Assembly: GCF_000209165.1 (NCBI RefSeq)
Contig: NC_009047.1
Coordinates: forward strand, 496,001 to 560,000
Length of the DNA: 64,000 bases
Direction: 5' to 3'
From: Scheffersomyces stipitis CBS 6054
Taxonomy: Eukaryota; Ascomycota; Pichiomycetes; Serinales; Debaryomycetaceae
A program made the position numbers and the translations under genes. Shown in pieces: positions 1-9,587 of this stretch (positions are counted from its first letter, which is position 1; every line of letters begins with the position of its first letter). Under the pieces are notes generated by a model that was not told the DNA's origin, did no database searches, and saw nothing but the letters and a program-made list of their open reading frames with translations.

Positions 1-2
1 AA

Positions 3-1544
3 CCGACTCATTTCATCAATGAGGGTACACTGTATTACAAAAAACCGAGACTTGTAGGAATAGATGAAAGGTCAGAAAGTCAGCACGCATTGCTAGTGAA
101 TTTGATCAGACTTTACCATCTTACACTTCTTAACGAAGAAGGGGATCTAAGAAACGTAAAGAATATCAGATATGATGACGGGCACTCCACAGCACATACT
201 TCGTGGCCCAGGGAAATTGGCGAGAAATGGAATTGGCCAAACTCTTCGTCATCCGAAGAATATCCGGAGTTCATTTCACTTGATGAAACATCGGAACAAC
301 AAAGCCATTCAATGGTCCTAGACTTTACGGGATTATCGGACGAAGAAATCACAATTATGTGGCGTATGTGTTCCAGATGGTGCCAGAGAACAAACTTCAA
401 ACTTGATTTTGAGCTTCCAAAGTTAGCTTCCAGAATCTACTGCAAATCAAGTCGCACGATGCCCAATTTCCTCGAAGTGGAAGAGGTCCGAACTCGAAAT
501 CCAAAACGTATCCCCAAATCTAGTCAGATATGGGATCTCATTGTCAAATATGTTAGAAGAAACCGATTAGAGCTGCAGGCTCGTTCATCTTGCTTAGTGA
601 TTAGTCACATAATGCTCTCGTTACTTCCGGATACGTTGGAAGGCTTGTCGTTCTTGCTGGAAAGAGTAGAAATACACCTTCCTTCTCTCTTCTCATTAAG
701 ACAATTATCTTCTGACAAAGAGGAAAACGAAAGAATGTTGAATGATTGGAGACAGATTGAGAAGTATCCCGCGATCATCTTCAATTATGGTCTCTTTGTT
801 GCGAACTGCTTTCCAATTGGATTAATGAAACGGGAATTATTCCCAACCGAAGGAGTACACGAGAAAGACTTGGTGAATGCTATGGTGTCTTACGCCACGG
901 GTATTGGAGTGGCAAGCTTTGATAATTCGAATCTATTTGTTTCATACCCAAATTTGGTAGATACAAAAAATAGGGTGTTTGCAGTCAAAGCAAATGTGGA
1001 AGAAGAAAAGGGGTATCTGGTTGAAAACGACATAGTAAGCTCTTTTGGCTTTCCATGTTTCGGTAACCCATACTTGTTTCACCCCCTACATACGTTTAAA
1101 AATGAGATTGAGCAAGGAACACCACATGAAGGAGAGTTCATGTTGAAAAAACCAAAAATTGAAAACAATAAATGTATCTTGAACCTCATCGATGCTTGGA
1201 GTTACGCATGGACTTATCGTATTGGTGGTTATGATTGTCATATTGAAATCGACAACTCTCATCTTTTCAAAGCATTTGCACCCAATGAGTCTTCTTGGAC
1301 TGTGATCTATCTTGTGAATAAAAAAAAGACAGATAATTTAGTGGAGTCTAAGGTCACAATTACCAAAATCGAAAAGAGAAAGAATTCCTTCTTCAAGCTA
1401 CAAGACTTTACAAAGCCAGATTTTCTGCCTTCATGCGTAGAGGTTGTTGTCAAAAAGAAATATCCAATAGACACCAATAAAAGTGTACAGAAACTCCAGA
1501 ATTGGGACAATATTCTTGATGGAGCAAAGAATTTGAAGGGTTGA
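3..1544 (+). CDS. Totivirus-like capsid (Gag) paralogue 1, 5'-truncated by window edge
   Basis: The frame is open from the first bases of the window to the stop at 1544, so about 513 codons are visible and the true start lies outside. It is recognised as a Gag relative by column-by-column similarity to the three complete copies nearby: the block LLVNLIRLYH near base 90, RTNFKLDFELPKLASRIY near 390, EIHLPSLFSLR near 670, YATGIG near 890, and the block IDAWSYAW...GGYDCHI near 1190. It lacks the SPYSGKF motif of the other copies and has PHEGEF instead, so it is the most divergent copy. In-frame CTG codons occur at 30, 573, 657, 1017 and 1425. There is no internal stop or frameshift. In viruses the protein forms the particle shell; its role here is unknown. 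By comparison with the paralogues, roughly 100-150 N-terminal residues are probably missing. Confidence 0.8.
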   Translation, partial: PTHFINEGTLYYKKPRLVGIDERSESQHALLVNLIRLYHLTLLNEEGDLRNVKNIRYDDGHSTAHTSWPREIGEKWNWPNSSSSEEYPEFISLDETSEQQSHSMVLDFTGLSDEEITIMWRMCSRWCQRTNFKLDFELPKLASRIYCKSSRTMPNFLEVEEVRTRNPKRIPKSSQIWDLIVKYVRRNRLELQARSSCLVISHIMLSLLPDTLEGLSFLLERVEIHLPSLFSLRQLSSDKEENERMLNDWRQIEKYPAIIFNYGLFVANCFPIGLMKRELFPTEGVHEKDLVNAMVSYATGIGVASFDNSNLFVSYPNLVDTKNRVFAVKANVEEEKGYLVENDIVSSFGFPCFGNPYLFHPLHTFKNEIEQGTPHEGEFMLKKPKIENNKCILNLIDAWSYAWTYRIGGYDCHIEIDNSHLFKAFAPNESSWTVIYLVNKKKTDNLVESKVTITKIEKRKNSFFKLQDFTKPDFLPSCVEVVVKKKYPIDTNKSVQKLQNWDNILDGAKNLKG

Positions 1545-1978
1545 ATAGCTTTTTAGCGAGAATAGAATTGCTATACTTAAATATCAAGATGGTTTAAGAA
1601 ATGAAATAAACCTCAACTTTCAAATAAATAATGAGACCAGCTGGATTTTCTGATCTAAACAGTACTATAGCTTCATCTACAGTGAAACTAATAACCGTCT
1701 GAACTTTAGTAGTGACAAGGCTCAAGCCGTCAAAATATTACCAAGTCACATAGTATGAAAGTCCGGAAAACAAAGGATTTCAACACTCAATAATATTTAT
1801 TGCTGTTGCTAGTGACGGACAAGATTCGGCGTTGTTTTTTAAACTTACAATCCGTAATTTCTTCCCCTGTTTCCTTTTGTATATACACTTTTTAATAGAC
1901 ATTCAGTATTCATATAAAGCCTACTCGAGAAGCTATATGCAGATTAATTTCGGTTCAAAGCACGTGAAACTTCAGGAC
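1545..1978. other. Intergenic gap between first Gag-like gene and solo LTR
   Basis: This AT-rich stretch has no open frame with recognisable content. It ends at the AGGAC target-site duplication (1974-1978) that precedes the solo LTR. Confidence 0.6.
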
Positions 1979-2263
1979 TGATGGAAAATAAGATACAGGA
2001 TCTCTAATAATGGTTTCCGAGGTGACCAACCTCGGATTGGATCCGATAAATATCCGAAACAGAAATTCTACGTTTCTTTTGTTGAATAACGCAACAAATT
2101 ACAGAGATGAGATGAGGATGAAGAATATATAAAGCCCAGAGGATTCCCTCTAGTTTAAACAGATTTTAAATAGTTCTTCAGTGATTAATATAACTCCATA
2201 TCCATTAATCCATTTCTAAGTCCAAAAGGAAAACCGGCCTACCCATATACAGGTTTCCCGTCA
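1979..2263 (+). repeat. Solo LTR, copy 1 (285 bp, TSD AGGAC)
   Basis: The 285-bp unit begins TGATGGAAAA and ends TTTCCCGTCA, so it has the TG...CA termini of an LTR. It is flanked by the perfect 5-bp duplication AGGAC (1974-1978 and 2264-2268). A second copy of identical length sits at 53147-53431 and differs at only about three positions that I could find. A TATA-like run (TATATAAA, 2126-2133) on the + strand suggests + orientation. No internal retrotransposon sequence is attached, so this is a solo LTR left by recombination. Its right end lies 93 bp before the start of the Gag-like gene at 2357. I could not assign a Ty family. Confidence 0.93.
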
Positions 2264-2356
2264 AGGACTGCATTCTATTTGCTACATATACTTTAAGTAC
2301 TCCCAGTATTTGTGTTCGGCGTTGGGTAAATAATGATATGGTGGTAAGCAATTCAG

Positions 2357-4279
2357 ATGCTTTACACTGGTATTAATTGTTATTCCCCTACACAAGAGCA
2401 TGGCCATACCAAAGTTTACTTAGAAATTCTCTTGAGAGCGATTTGTTCGGACTCTATACAAAGTAAGACATTTGAAGCTGTCCAAAGTTTTACATGGTTG
2501 GGTCCAGTTAGACTGAAGTTTGCCCCAAGTGAAAGTTCCTTCGATGGATTGAGCAAGTTATTCTTAACCATTGACAGCGGACTATGTTTGGATAATATTA
2601 AACTACAAGCGAAGATATTAACTGGCCTTCAAATGTCTAGCATAGATGACCATTTTGATGAATTTTCGTCCACAAATTGGTATGACAACCATGTTTCTCT
2701 TCTTATTAACATATTACGTCTCTATATATTGCTCGACTTAGCAGAGAAGAAGGGTCTACAAACGGGCAGATTTCCTCCTCTTAATAACAAAACTTATGAA
2801 GTTGATGTCAATAATATACTTCCGTTTCCCGATACTCCTGTAAAGTTCTCTTGGCCCGGGGGGAGTGAAAAGAAAGGATATCCAAATTTTGTATATGCCA
2901 ATGACTTCTTTCCGACTTCATCTTCTCCATATATTGACCTTCGTGGACTTGATATCGACGAAGCAAGGATTGTGCTATTCATGACAGGAGAGTGGAAAGC
3001 ACAGACCAACTTTAAAGTGGATTTCAATAGCTCTAAGTTGTGCAATGAAATCTTTTATAGGTATAGGAAACCTATTAATGAGTTGGACTTGTGGTATAAT
3101 TCTGACGACTTTGGAATGCCGATGTCTCATGTTGTTTTGTCAGCTTTACGCAAGTATGTCGTTAACAACAGCTTATACTATCAATTCCATATTGCAAGTG
3201 ATCTAATTAGTCAGCTTATGCTTACGATTTTTCCTGAAAATGTAGAGGGAATGACGTGGTTGCAGCATACTGCGGAGATTAATTTGCCTATATTTGGTTC
3301 TATTAGAGGAAGATATCCTTTCCTATGTCAAGGTGAAACTGCCATAGCAAGACCAGATCACATCAAAGAATGGGCGCTATTTATCGCCAATCCGTATCTA
3401 TTATTTTCAAGATCATTAGTACTTGCTACTTGCTTCAATATTGGTTTGGCTGCAAGGGATTTCAGAATACGTAATAGTCTTTCACTGAAAGAAACAATCG
3501 AAGAGTTTTTCTTGGACTCTGAATCGTTTTATGCATCTGCAATAAGTCTCGCCACTGGTTCAGAATTTCCTAAGAATGAAATGACAAGTGCTTGTTTATT
3601 TTATCCTTCTCTTTTGGAAACCTGCGGCACTTATTCGGTGCCAGTGTCGCTGCTACAAAACCAATCAGAAATTATTGTAGATAATTGCGTGTTTCATGAC
3701 GTTCCATTTGTCGGTTCTCCCTACACGTCATATCCAATTGCAGTGTTTGATGATGAAAGTCCGTACAGTGGCAAGTTCTCCATACCGACACCAATCAGAG
3801 TTGTTGATAATGGAGCCATATACAGCCCTTTGGATACTTGGAAATTAGCCTGGCTCTGCGAAGTAGCTGGTTACAAACTTCATGCTTCAAGCATGAAATC
3901 TAAAGATGAAATATACAAACACGCTGGCCGCAGCAAGTGGTATTCTTTGTCTCTAAATTGCTTGCTGATTGACAGCGAAGGTTTGCTTGTTACGGGGTTT
4001 GAACGAATTAATGAGGATTTCATCCATTTGCCTAATTTCCTCCTTCCGGACACCTATCCATCTTTTGATATAGAAGTCGAGGTTTGCAATTTGTTTGTGG
4101 ATGTTAAAAATTGCAGAGAAAGTAGGAGAGCCATTTCTGCAGGCGTCTCAAGCATTCGCTGGCGCAGCTTTGGAGATTCGACACCTGAAATAGTGAAAGG
4201 TTCAATGAAACGGGTTAATGGCTCATTGATTGCCACAGAATATGAACGAGAGGTAGTTCAAGGAAAAGATTTTGAGTAA
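2357..4279 (+). CDS. Totivirus-like capsid (Gag) paralogue 2, full length
   Basis: This is a complete 640-residue frame. ATG 2357 is the first possible start because an in-frame TAA lies at 2345. It shares with the other copies the blocks FTWLGPV (about residue 45), WYDNHVSLLINILRLY (about 108), TNFKVDFNSSKL (about 217), NVEGMTWLQHTAEINLP, GSIRGRYPF, SLATGSEFP, VPFVGSPY, SPYSGKF and IYSPLDTWKLAW...VAGYK. The C-terminal region resembles the end of the Gag part of the fusion gene and then stops, so no polymerase is attached. CTG codons are at 2513, 3485, 3650 and 3965. The open frame over a viral-length capsid argues that it is retained rather than drifting. The nearest upstream element is a solo LTR that could supply a promoter. 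Host function is unknown. Confidence 0.88.
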   Translation: MLYTGINCYSPTQEHGHTKVYLEILLRAICSDSIQSKTFEAVQSFTWLGPVRLKFAPSESSFDGLSKLFLTIDSGLCLDNIKLQAKILTGLQMSSIDDHFDEFSSTNWYDNHVSLLINILRLYILLDLAEKKGLQTGRFPPLNNKTYEVDVNNILPFPDTPVKFSWPGGSEKKGYPNFVYANDFFPTSSSPYIDLRGLDIDEARIVLFMTGEWKAQTNFKVDFNSSKLCNEIFYRYRKPINELDLWYNSDDFGMPMSHVVLSALRKYVVNNSLYYQFHIASDLISQLMLTIFPENVEGMTWLQHTAEINLPIFGSIRGRYPFLCQGETAIARPDHIKEWALFIANPYLLFSRSLVLATCFNIGLAARDFRIRNSLSLKETIEEFFLDSESFYASAISLATGSEFPKNEMTSACLFYPSLLETCGTYSVPVSLLQNQSEIIVDNCVFHDVPFVGSPYTSYPIAVFDDESPYSGKFSIPTPIRVVDNGAIYSPLDTWKLAWLCEVAGYKLHASSMKSKDEIYKHAGRSKWYSLSLNCLLIDSEGLLVTGFERINEDFIHLPNFLLPDTYPSFDIEVEVCNLFVDVKNCRESRRAISAGVSSIRWRSFGDSTPEIVKGSMKRVNGSLIATEYEREVVQGKDFE

Positions 4280-5111
4280 AATTTAGATACAAGCTTTTCA
4301 CTGCGATAACTTAGAAAGAAGTGTAATTTACATCCTCGATCTCGAAGTATTCCCCAGGCTTGCAATCGAGGAGAACATACCTCTGACATGACAACAGTAT
4401 GTTTAGCGAAAGGGTCAGTATAGGGTTAAAGCACAATTGATCTATGAAGCAGTATTTGAGGAAGTGTGAGTCTTGATGGACTTTAGTCATGCTTTGGATT
4501 GTGATTCAGATGAGACCACATTTATTTGTCATTGGTGCCGTTTGTCTAGTATGCTAGTAAGTATTCAAAGACGTCTAAGACTTTCGCAATTGTACATTGA
4601 CTACTCAGTTGCATCCTTAATGTATTACCTTTGAAGATTTATTTTAAAACATTTATTGCATAGTATATGGAAAAAGACTTGATCAAGTCCGCAGTTGGTT
4701 ACTATAGTCTGTACGTACACTTCTCATTTAAGTGGGTATTGTATAAGTAGATTCAATTTACTTAAGTTTTGTAGTACCTTATTTTGGCGGAAAGTAAGCA
4801 CCATAGGCATACATAAAATCGCTTTGAACCGTCAACAAGGCAAACAACTAAGATAAATAGCATTTACTCAATTCTCGCTCTGAGATATACACAGACCTCT
4901 ACATGTTTTACAAAGACTTCGACTAATAATTTCAAAACGCTATTGAAAAGATGCTACTGTTGACAGTTAAAATTGGTGACAATGCTACCATACCTTAATG
5001 TGAGCAAGCACGTCCCGGCTCGTTATAGCTGAAGTATGTAATATTGCATAGTATGTTGATGTAGAATCTGTACGCTTTGACTTCTGTTGTGATTTACAGA
5101 ATAGGCATGAT
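4280..5111. other. Intergenic gap between convergent Gag-like genes
   Basis: This 832-bp AT-rich spacer separates the convergent genes at 2357-4279 and 5112-9587. I see no conserved frame, tRNA or LTR terminus in it. Confidence 0.6.
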
Positions 5112-8100
5112 TTATAACAATATTTGCAACGCGCGCAATTGGTCCGAACTATTTCTTATGGTATTCAATAAAAACGCCGCTTCTCCTTTCTCTATGTTTG
5201 ACACAGGGGGAATACCCATGAATTTTGAAAGGTTCACAAAGTAGCTAACAGAATACTCCTTATACATGCGGAACATGGATCTTTCCCGTAAAGATTTTTC
5301 CCTGTTCCTGTTTTCAATAACATTAACTCTTATCAGTCTTGACCTCGCAATAGTTAGCCTACTTCCCTTTATTACAGCATCAAAAATCTTCTTCTTCTCA
5401 ATCCGCCCATCAAGTTTGTTATCCAATGCCTGGACATAGTCGTACACCCCTGGCCACTTTGAAGGATCTATCACTTCAATTGGGATTTCAAAGGCACCGC
5501 TGTTGACGTCAATTAACATATCTATTGATGCCAACGGGTCTCTTGAGCATCCCCCAACCACTGGATGGGCATTTCGTATTATTTCGCAATCAGCAATGGA
5601 TATTCTGAATACGTTTTCAACTCGTCGCTGTAATTGTCTACGAAGAGCTGGTATAACCTCTGGAATTGAGGTTCTGCTCTCCAAATCTTTCAAACGTGTT
5701 TCATCTGCCTCTATCAATCGAATAACGGAAATTGGCTCATTCGATTCTATTCGACTATGAGTAATTGTTGCACATGATCTGGAAAGGTATTGCGCGCCTA
5801 ACCCATCGTGGCCCTTCATTCCATGTTCGACTCTTAAAAATTCACTAATAGATAGAATGTTACATTTGGTAACTTGGGCCCTAGCATTTATTTTTTTCAT
5901 TTTGTGCATTATGTTTACTGCTGCGCCGATCGTATTCAAACTGATCATAACATCGTCTCCATTGTGAACAGAATCTGAAAACCCTTCCACATCAAAAGCG
6001 CCAGCAATGTCCATATATGCCCAATTTAAAACCGTGTTCATGAATGTGGTTAAGCGCCAACCTGAAAGTAAAGTACCGTTGAGTCTATACCACCTGTTCG
6101 AATTCGGATCTAGTGCGTACATTTTGTCAACAGAATTTATAGTCCATATCATTGCTTCCTTCTGTGCTTGAGACATATCGCTTAAGTACGCGTCCAAAAA
6201 AGCAACCAAAACAGCCTTCATGGAAGAGATTGAATGTTGCGAATTAAAATCGTCATAATCAAAACAAAAGCTATCATATCCATCCAACATGAGTCCAATT
6301 CTTTTATGAACTTTGCTTGCTTCGGCCTGTTCTCCGATCGGAAACATATGCTTAAGTGACTCCTCGCATCTGAACATCGCGAAGTTGCTTATAACAGTGC
6401 TTCGAAGATCAGTGCCATATATGGCACGCTGCTTACCCCACTCGTACTTGGTAGACGTCCACGCCCTAACTTCTGGAGGACTCCGGAAGAAGGACTCAAG
6501 TTTGCCTTTTGGCATCAAATTCAAAGTTACGAATTTGTTTCGTGAATGCAATCCTTTTATTATATAGTCATCATCTTCAGCATACTGCGAATGTACACTA
6601 CCCCCAGGCACCCATTCCCATCTATTCTGAATATAATCTTCTAGTTCCATTTTCGGGTATTTGTATCCAAGGGTGCGAGACAATTCAAATATTTTGAATG
6701 CGGAATGGTATACCTCTTCGGGCAGAACAGTAGTGCAATTAGGATTCGTTCTATTCATTCTTTCGGCTGACCAGTCAACGCTACCGATTCCTCTATTCAT
6801 TAGAACAGGCAATTCAAATAGTTCAGTTAGAGGCTGTAATTGAACTGAGTGGGCTGCTTTCAAGTGGCTAGAAACTTTCTTTAGTCGGGATAGTAAATCA
6901 TCTTCCCCACTGCAATTCTTCCATAGTGCTGTACTATCAAGAATCAAGGGAATCCAGTTAGAGGAAAGGGAAATGATGTAAACCATAAAACTAGCAACTG
7001 TTGATTCCACATTTATACCAGAATTGTACAACAATTTTTGAATGCATTTGGCGAAATAAAATCTCTCCACTGAAATTTCTTCTGCGGCTAGCAAAACCTC
7101 CGCAGGTCTCAAATGTGTATGGTGCTGAGCTGTCACCTTACTTCTTACATAACTGTACGAATCGCAAAACACCTTGGGGCGGATTTTTGGATCGACACCA
7201 AACACTCTCTCTAAGAACCACTTTATGTCACTTTCGTTGAATACAATGCCATCAACAATACTATATATCATTGATACGTTCCTCTTCAAAATAGGACCCA
7301 TGATGTTGGTATCGTAGTCGATTTTAATATATACCCCGTAATAGTCTCCATTGCGCCAAAGAGTTACACTCCTAACTTCCCCAAACCATTTGAGTGCGAC
7401 ACTAAAGCACAAACCCGAAGAATACGAAGATAGTTGACTACCTGGAACTACATCTGCCAACATGTGAGTGGAATTCATTCTCAGGACTGCCTGAATCCTC
7501 GTACGAAACCTTACCCAGGTGGGAAAGGTTTTCAGATCGTTGATAACGTATTTATTTGGTTTATGTCCTTCCATCGATTCGATCAATGTCAACTTTACCC
7601 AATTGTCTTCGTGGTGGAGCCCACGGTTAACCATTTCGATAGGCGATGAAGAATTACTTGTTTTCTGCGCATGTATGTATCCAGTAAAATTCAATACACC
7701 ATCGCTGGATATAACCTGAATACCAGGTAAAATACATGTCCTGTTCTTCAAATCCAACGAAAATTCAGTGTCACCAGTGCTATCATCTGACTCAATGAAC
7801 AGGGATAGAACCAGTATATCGATTTCCAATTGCCTTGTCAAGATAGAACGTAGACTGAAATCGACGGGAGACTCCTTTCTGCTTTTCAAAGCATCAAAAG
7901 ACACATAGATTCCTTCATTTGCTGCAAATGTGGGATTTTGATATAGTCTTACCCAAACTGAATCATCTGAAGTGTCGTAAGACTCAGGATGAGAATGCTG
8001 CAAGCCATCGAAATTTACATATATGTCATAACCGATGACTTTACACATAAAAGCTAATTTCCAGGCATCAAGAGGGCTGTATATCATTCCATTTTGTACA

Positions 8101-9587
8101 ACTCTTAGAGGAGGTGGTACTATGAATTTCCCGCTGTAAGGGCTCGAATCCTCGAACACAGCCAATGGAAAGCAAATGAAAGGTGATCCAATAAAGGGCA
8201 CTCCATGGCACACTATGGTGCTATCTGGTTGCTGCTTCCCAGACTCAGACATAGGGAAGCAATATGTTGCATTTGGAATTACTATGCCAGGAAAACTTAA
8301 ATACAAATCTTCTCTCCCTTTTACTGGGTAAGGCAACCCAGTCGCAAATGAGACGGCCGTTTCGAAGAAATTAAAGGAGCCAAAGGTTAAAGCACTGTCA
8401 ATGTGCTCTGTTGAAGAGAGCGACTTATTGGATAATAGAAAGTCTCTCTTCGCTAGCCCGATGTTAAATGCTGTAGCTAAGATCATGCCAAAGCTAAATA
8501 AAAGATCTGGGTTATTTCGAATCTCTTTCCAATCTTCCAATGCTTTTGCTTCGAGTAGAGCTGATATTCCATTGTTCAATATCGAATATCTGCCCCTCAC
8601 AGACCCAAATCTAGGAAGTGTGATACGAGTCGTTTGTGTGAGCCATGTCATATGTTCAACGTTTCTAGGACAAACTGTGAGGAACAACTGCGATACAATG
8701 TTCGCTGCTTTGTGAAACTGATTCTGCAATCGATTCACCATTACATATTTGCAAAGTGCACTCCAAATTAGCCCTGGTTGAGGGATTTGATATTCGATAC
8801 TAGTCTTACTTCCCGATAACCATTCTTCCAATGAAGCAATTCTGCTATCGTATCTGTAATTAACCTGATGAGCTAGCGCGGGATAAGAAAAATCTAACTT
8901 GTAGTTCGTCTGAGAAATCCATTCACCCATCATCATCAAAACAATTTTGGCCTCTTCTTCCAACAATCCCTTTAGGTTGACGAATGGAATTTCACCTGTG
9001 GATGGCAACTCGTCTGAAATATATTTCCAAATTGGGTAATTGCGTCCTTTTCGCCTACCTGGCCATTGCCAAGTAACTTCATCATCAACGAATTTGAAAG
9101 CAGCGTTAATCTCAACATGTATGTTTGAGTCAGCACATTTCGGAAAAGTACCCTTCGTGAATCCCTCTTTGCTATTCAATTCACTCATATAGAAAAATCG
9201 AAGCAAGTTTACAAGTAAAGCAATCTGATTATCGTACCAAGTCCAGTTGAATGCTTCCCTCCAGTGATTACTAACAATTGCACGCGGAATTCCTAGCTGT
9301 TTCAGTAGATCCTCTTGTATGTGATTCGAATCTATCGTACCATCCATTCTAAGATACCTTTCACCTATTCCTTCTAGACTGGAGTACCCATCTGTTTCTG
9401 ACGAATTGACTTTTCCTACCCATGTATACTTTTGCAGAGCTGTAAATTCATTCGAGATTAACGGCTCATTGCCATTTTGAATTCCTACTAGTAGTCTGTT
9501 GACAATTGTGCTGCAACCACTAATACTGTGCCGAGCATACAATCTGTCATGATCATCGGAAGTGAACTGTCTAACAAATTTCAACAT
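5112..9587 (-). CDS. Totivirus-like Gag-Pol fusion with intact RdRp motifs
   Basis: A single uninterrupted 1491-residue frame runs from ATG 9587. Residues about 1-650 are a capsid domain like the neighbouring genes (YTWVGKV at 54, WYDNQIALLVNLL at 117, TNYKLDFSYPALAHQ at 227, SPYSGKF near 482, IYSPLDAWKLAF near 502). Residues about 700-1350 are a totivirus RNA-dependent RNA polymerase: motif F-like KQRAIYG at 1052, motif A DYDDFNSQH at 1110, motif B SGWRLTTFMNTVLN at 1175, motif C GDD at 1210-1212, and the totivirus-typical EFLRVEH at 1249. Exogenous totiviruses usually make Gag-Pol by a -1 frameshift or reinitiation; here the two parts share one frame. At least eight CTG codons are present (residues 51, 95, 592, 596, 685, 702, 955, 1418). 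This is a non-retroviral integrated RNA virus gene, and its catalytic residues look preserved. Whether it is expressed or active cannot be seen. Confidence 0.92.
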   Translation of the reverse strand: MLKFVRQFTSDDHDRLYARHSISGCSTIVNRLLVGIQNGNEPLISNEFTALQKYTWVGKVNSSETDGYSSLEGIGERYLRMDGTIDSNHIQEDLLKQLGIPRAIVSNHWREAFNWTWYDNQIALLVNLLRFFYMSELNSKEGFTKGTFPKCADSNIHVEINAAFKFVDDEVTWQWPGRRKGRNYPIWKYISDELPSTGEIPFVNLKGLLEEEAKIVLMMMGEWISQTNYKLDFSYPALAHQVNYRYDSRIASLEEWLSGSKTSIEYQIPQPGLIWSALCKYVMVNRLQNQFHKAANIVSQLFLTVCPRNVEHMTWLTQTTRITLPRFGSVRGRYSILNNGISALLEAKALEDWKEIRNNPDLLFSFGMILATAFNIGLAKRDFLLSNKSLSSTEHIDSALTFGSFNFFETAVSFATGLPYPVKGREDLYLSFPGIVIPNATYCFPMSESGKQQPDSTIVCHGVPFIGSPFICFPLAVFEDSSPYSGKFIVPPPLRVVQNGMIYSPLDAWKLAFMCKVIGYDIYVNFDGLQHSHPESYDTSDDSVWVRLYQNPTFAANEGIYVSFDALKSRKESPVDFSLRSILTRQLEIDILVLSLFIESDDSTGDTEFSLDLKNRTCILPGIQVISSDGVLNFTGYIHAQKTSNSSSPIEMVNRGLHHEDNWVKLTLIESMEGHKPNKYVINDLKTFPTWVRFRTRIQAVLRMNSTHMLADVVPGSQLSSYSSGLCFSVALKWFGEVRSVTLWRNGDYYGVYIKIDYDTNIMGPILKRNVSMIYSIVDGIVFNESDIKWFLERVFGVDPKIRPKVFCDSYSYVRSKVTAQHHTHLRPAEVLLAAEEISVERFYFAKCIQKLLYNSGINVESTVASFMVYIISLSSNWIPLILDSTALWKNCSGEDDLLSRLKKVSSHLKAAHSVQLQPLTELFELPVLMNRGIGSVDWSAERMNRTNPNCTTVLPEEVYHSAFKIFELSRTLGYKYPKMELEDYIQNRWEWVPGGSVHSQYAEDDDYIIKGLHSRNKFVTLNLMPKGKLESFFRSPPEVRAWTSTKYEWGKQRAIYGTDLRSTVISNFAMFRCEESLKHMFPIGEQAEASKVHKRIGLMLDGYDSFCFDYDDFNSQHSISSMKAVLVAFLDAYLSDMSQAQKEAMIWTINSVDKMYALDPNSNRWYRLNGTLLSGWRLTTFMNTVLNWAYMDIAGAFDVEGFSDSVHNGDDVMISLNTIGAAVNIMHKMKKINARAQVTKCNILSISEFLRVEHGMKGHDGLGAQYLSRSCATITHSRIESNEPISVIRLIEADETRLKDLESRTSIPEVIPALRRQLQRRVENVFRISIADCEIIRNAHPVVGGCSRDPLASIDMLIDVNSGAFEIPIEVIDPSKWPGVYDYVQALDNKLDGRIEKKKIFDAVIKGSRLTIARSRLIRVNVIENRNREKSLRERSMFRMYKEYSVSYFVNLSKFMGIPPVSNIEKGEAAFLLNTIRNSSDQLRALQILL

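Noticed and set aside
7400..7700. A -1 frameshift site between Gag and Pol
   Set aside because: The two parts are in one continuous frame, so no shift is required here.
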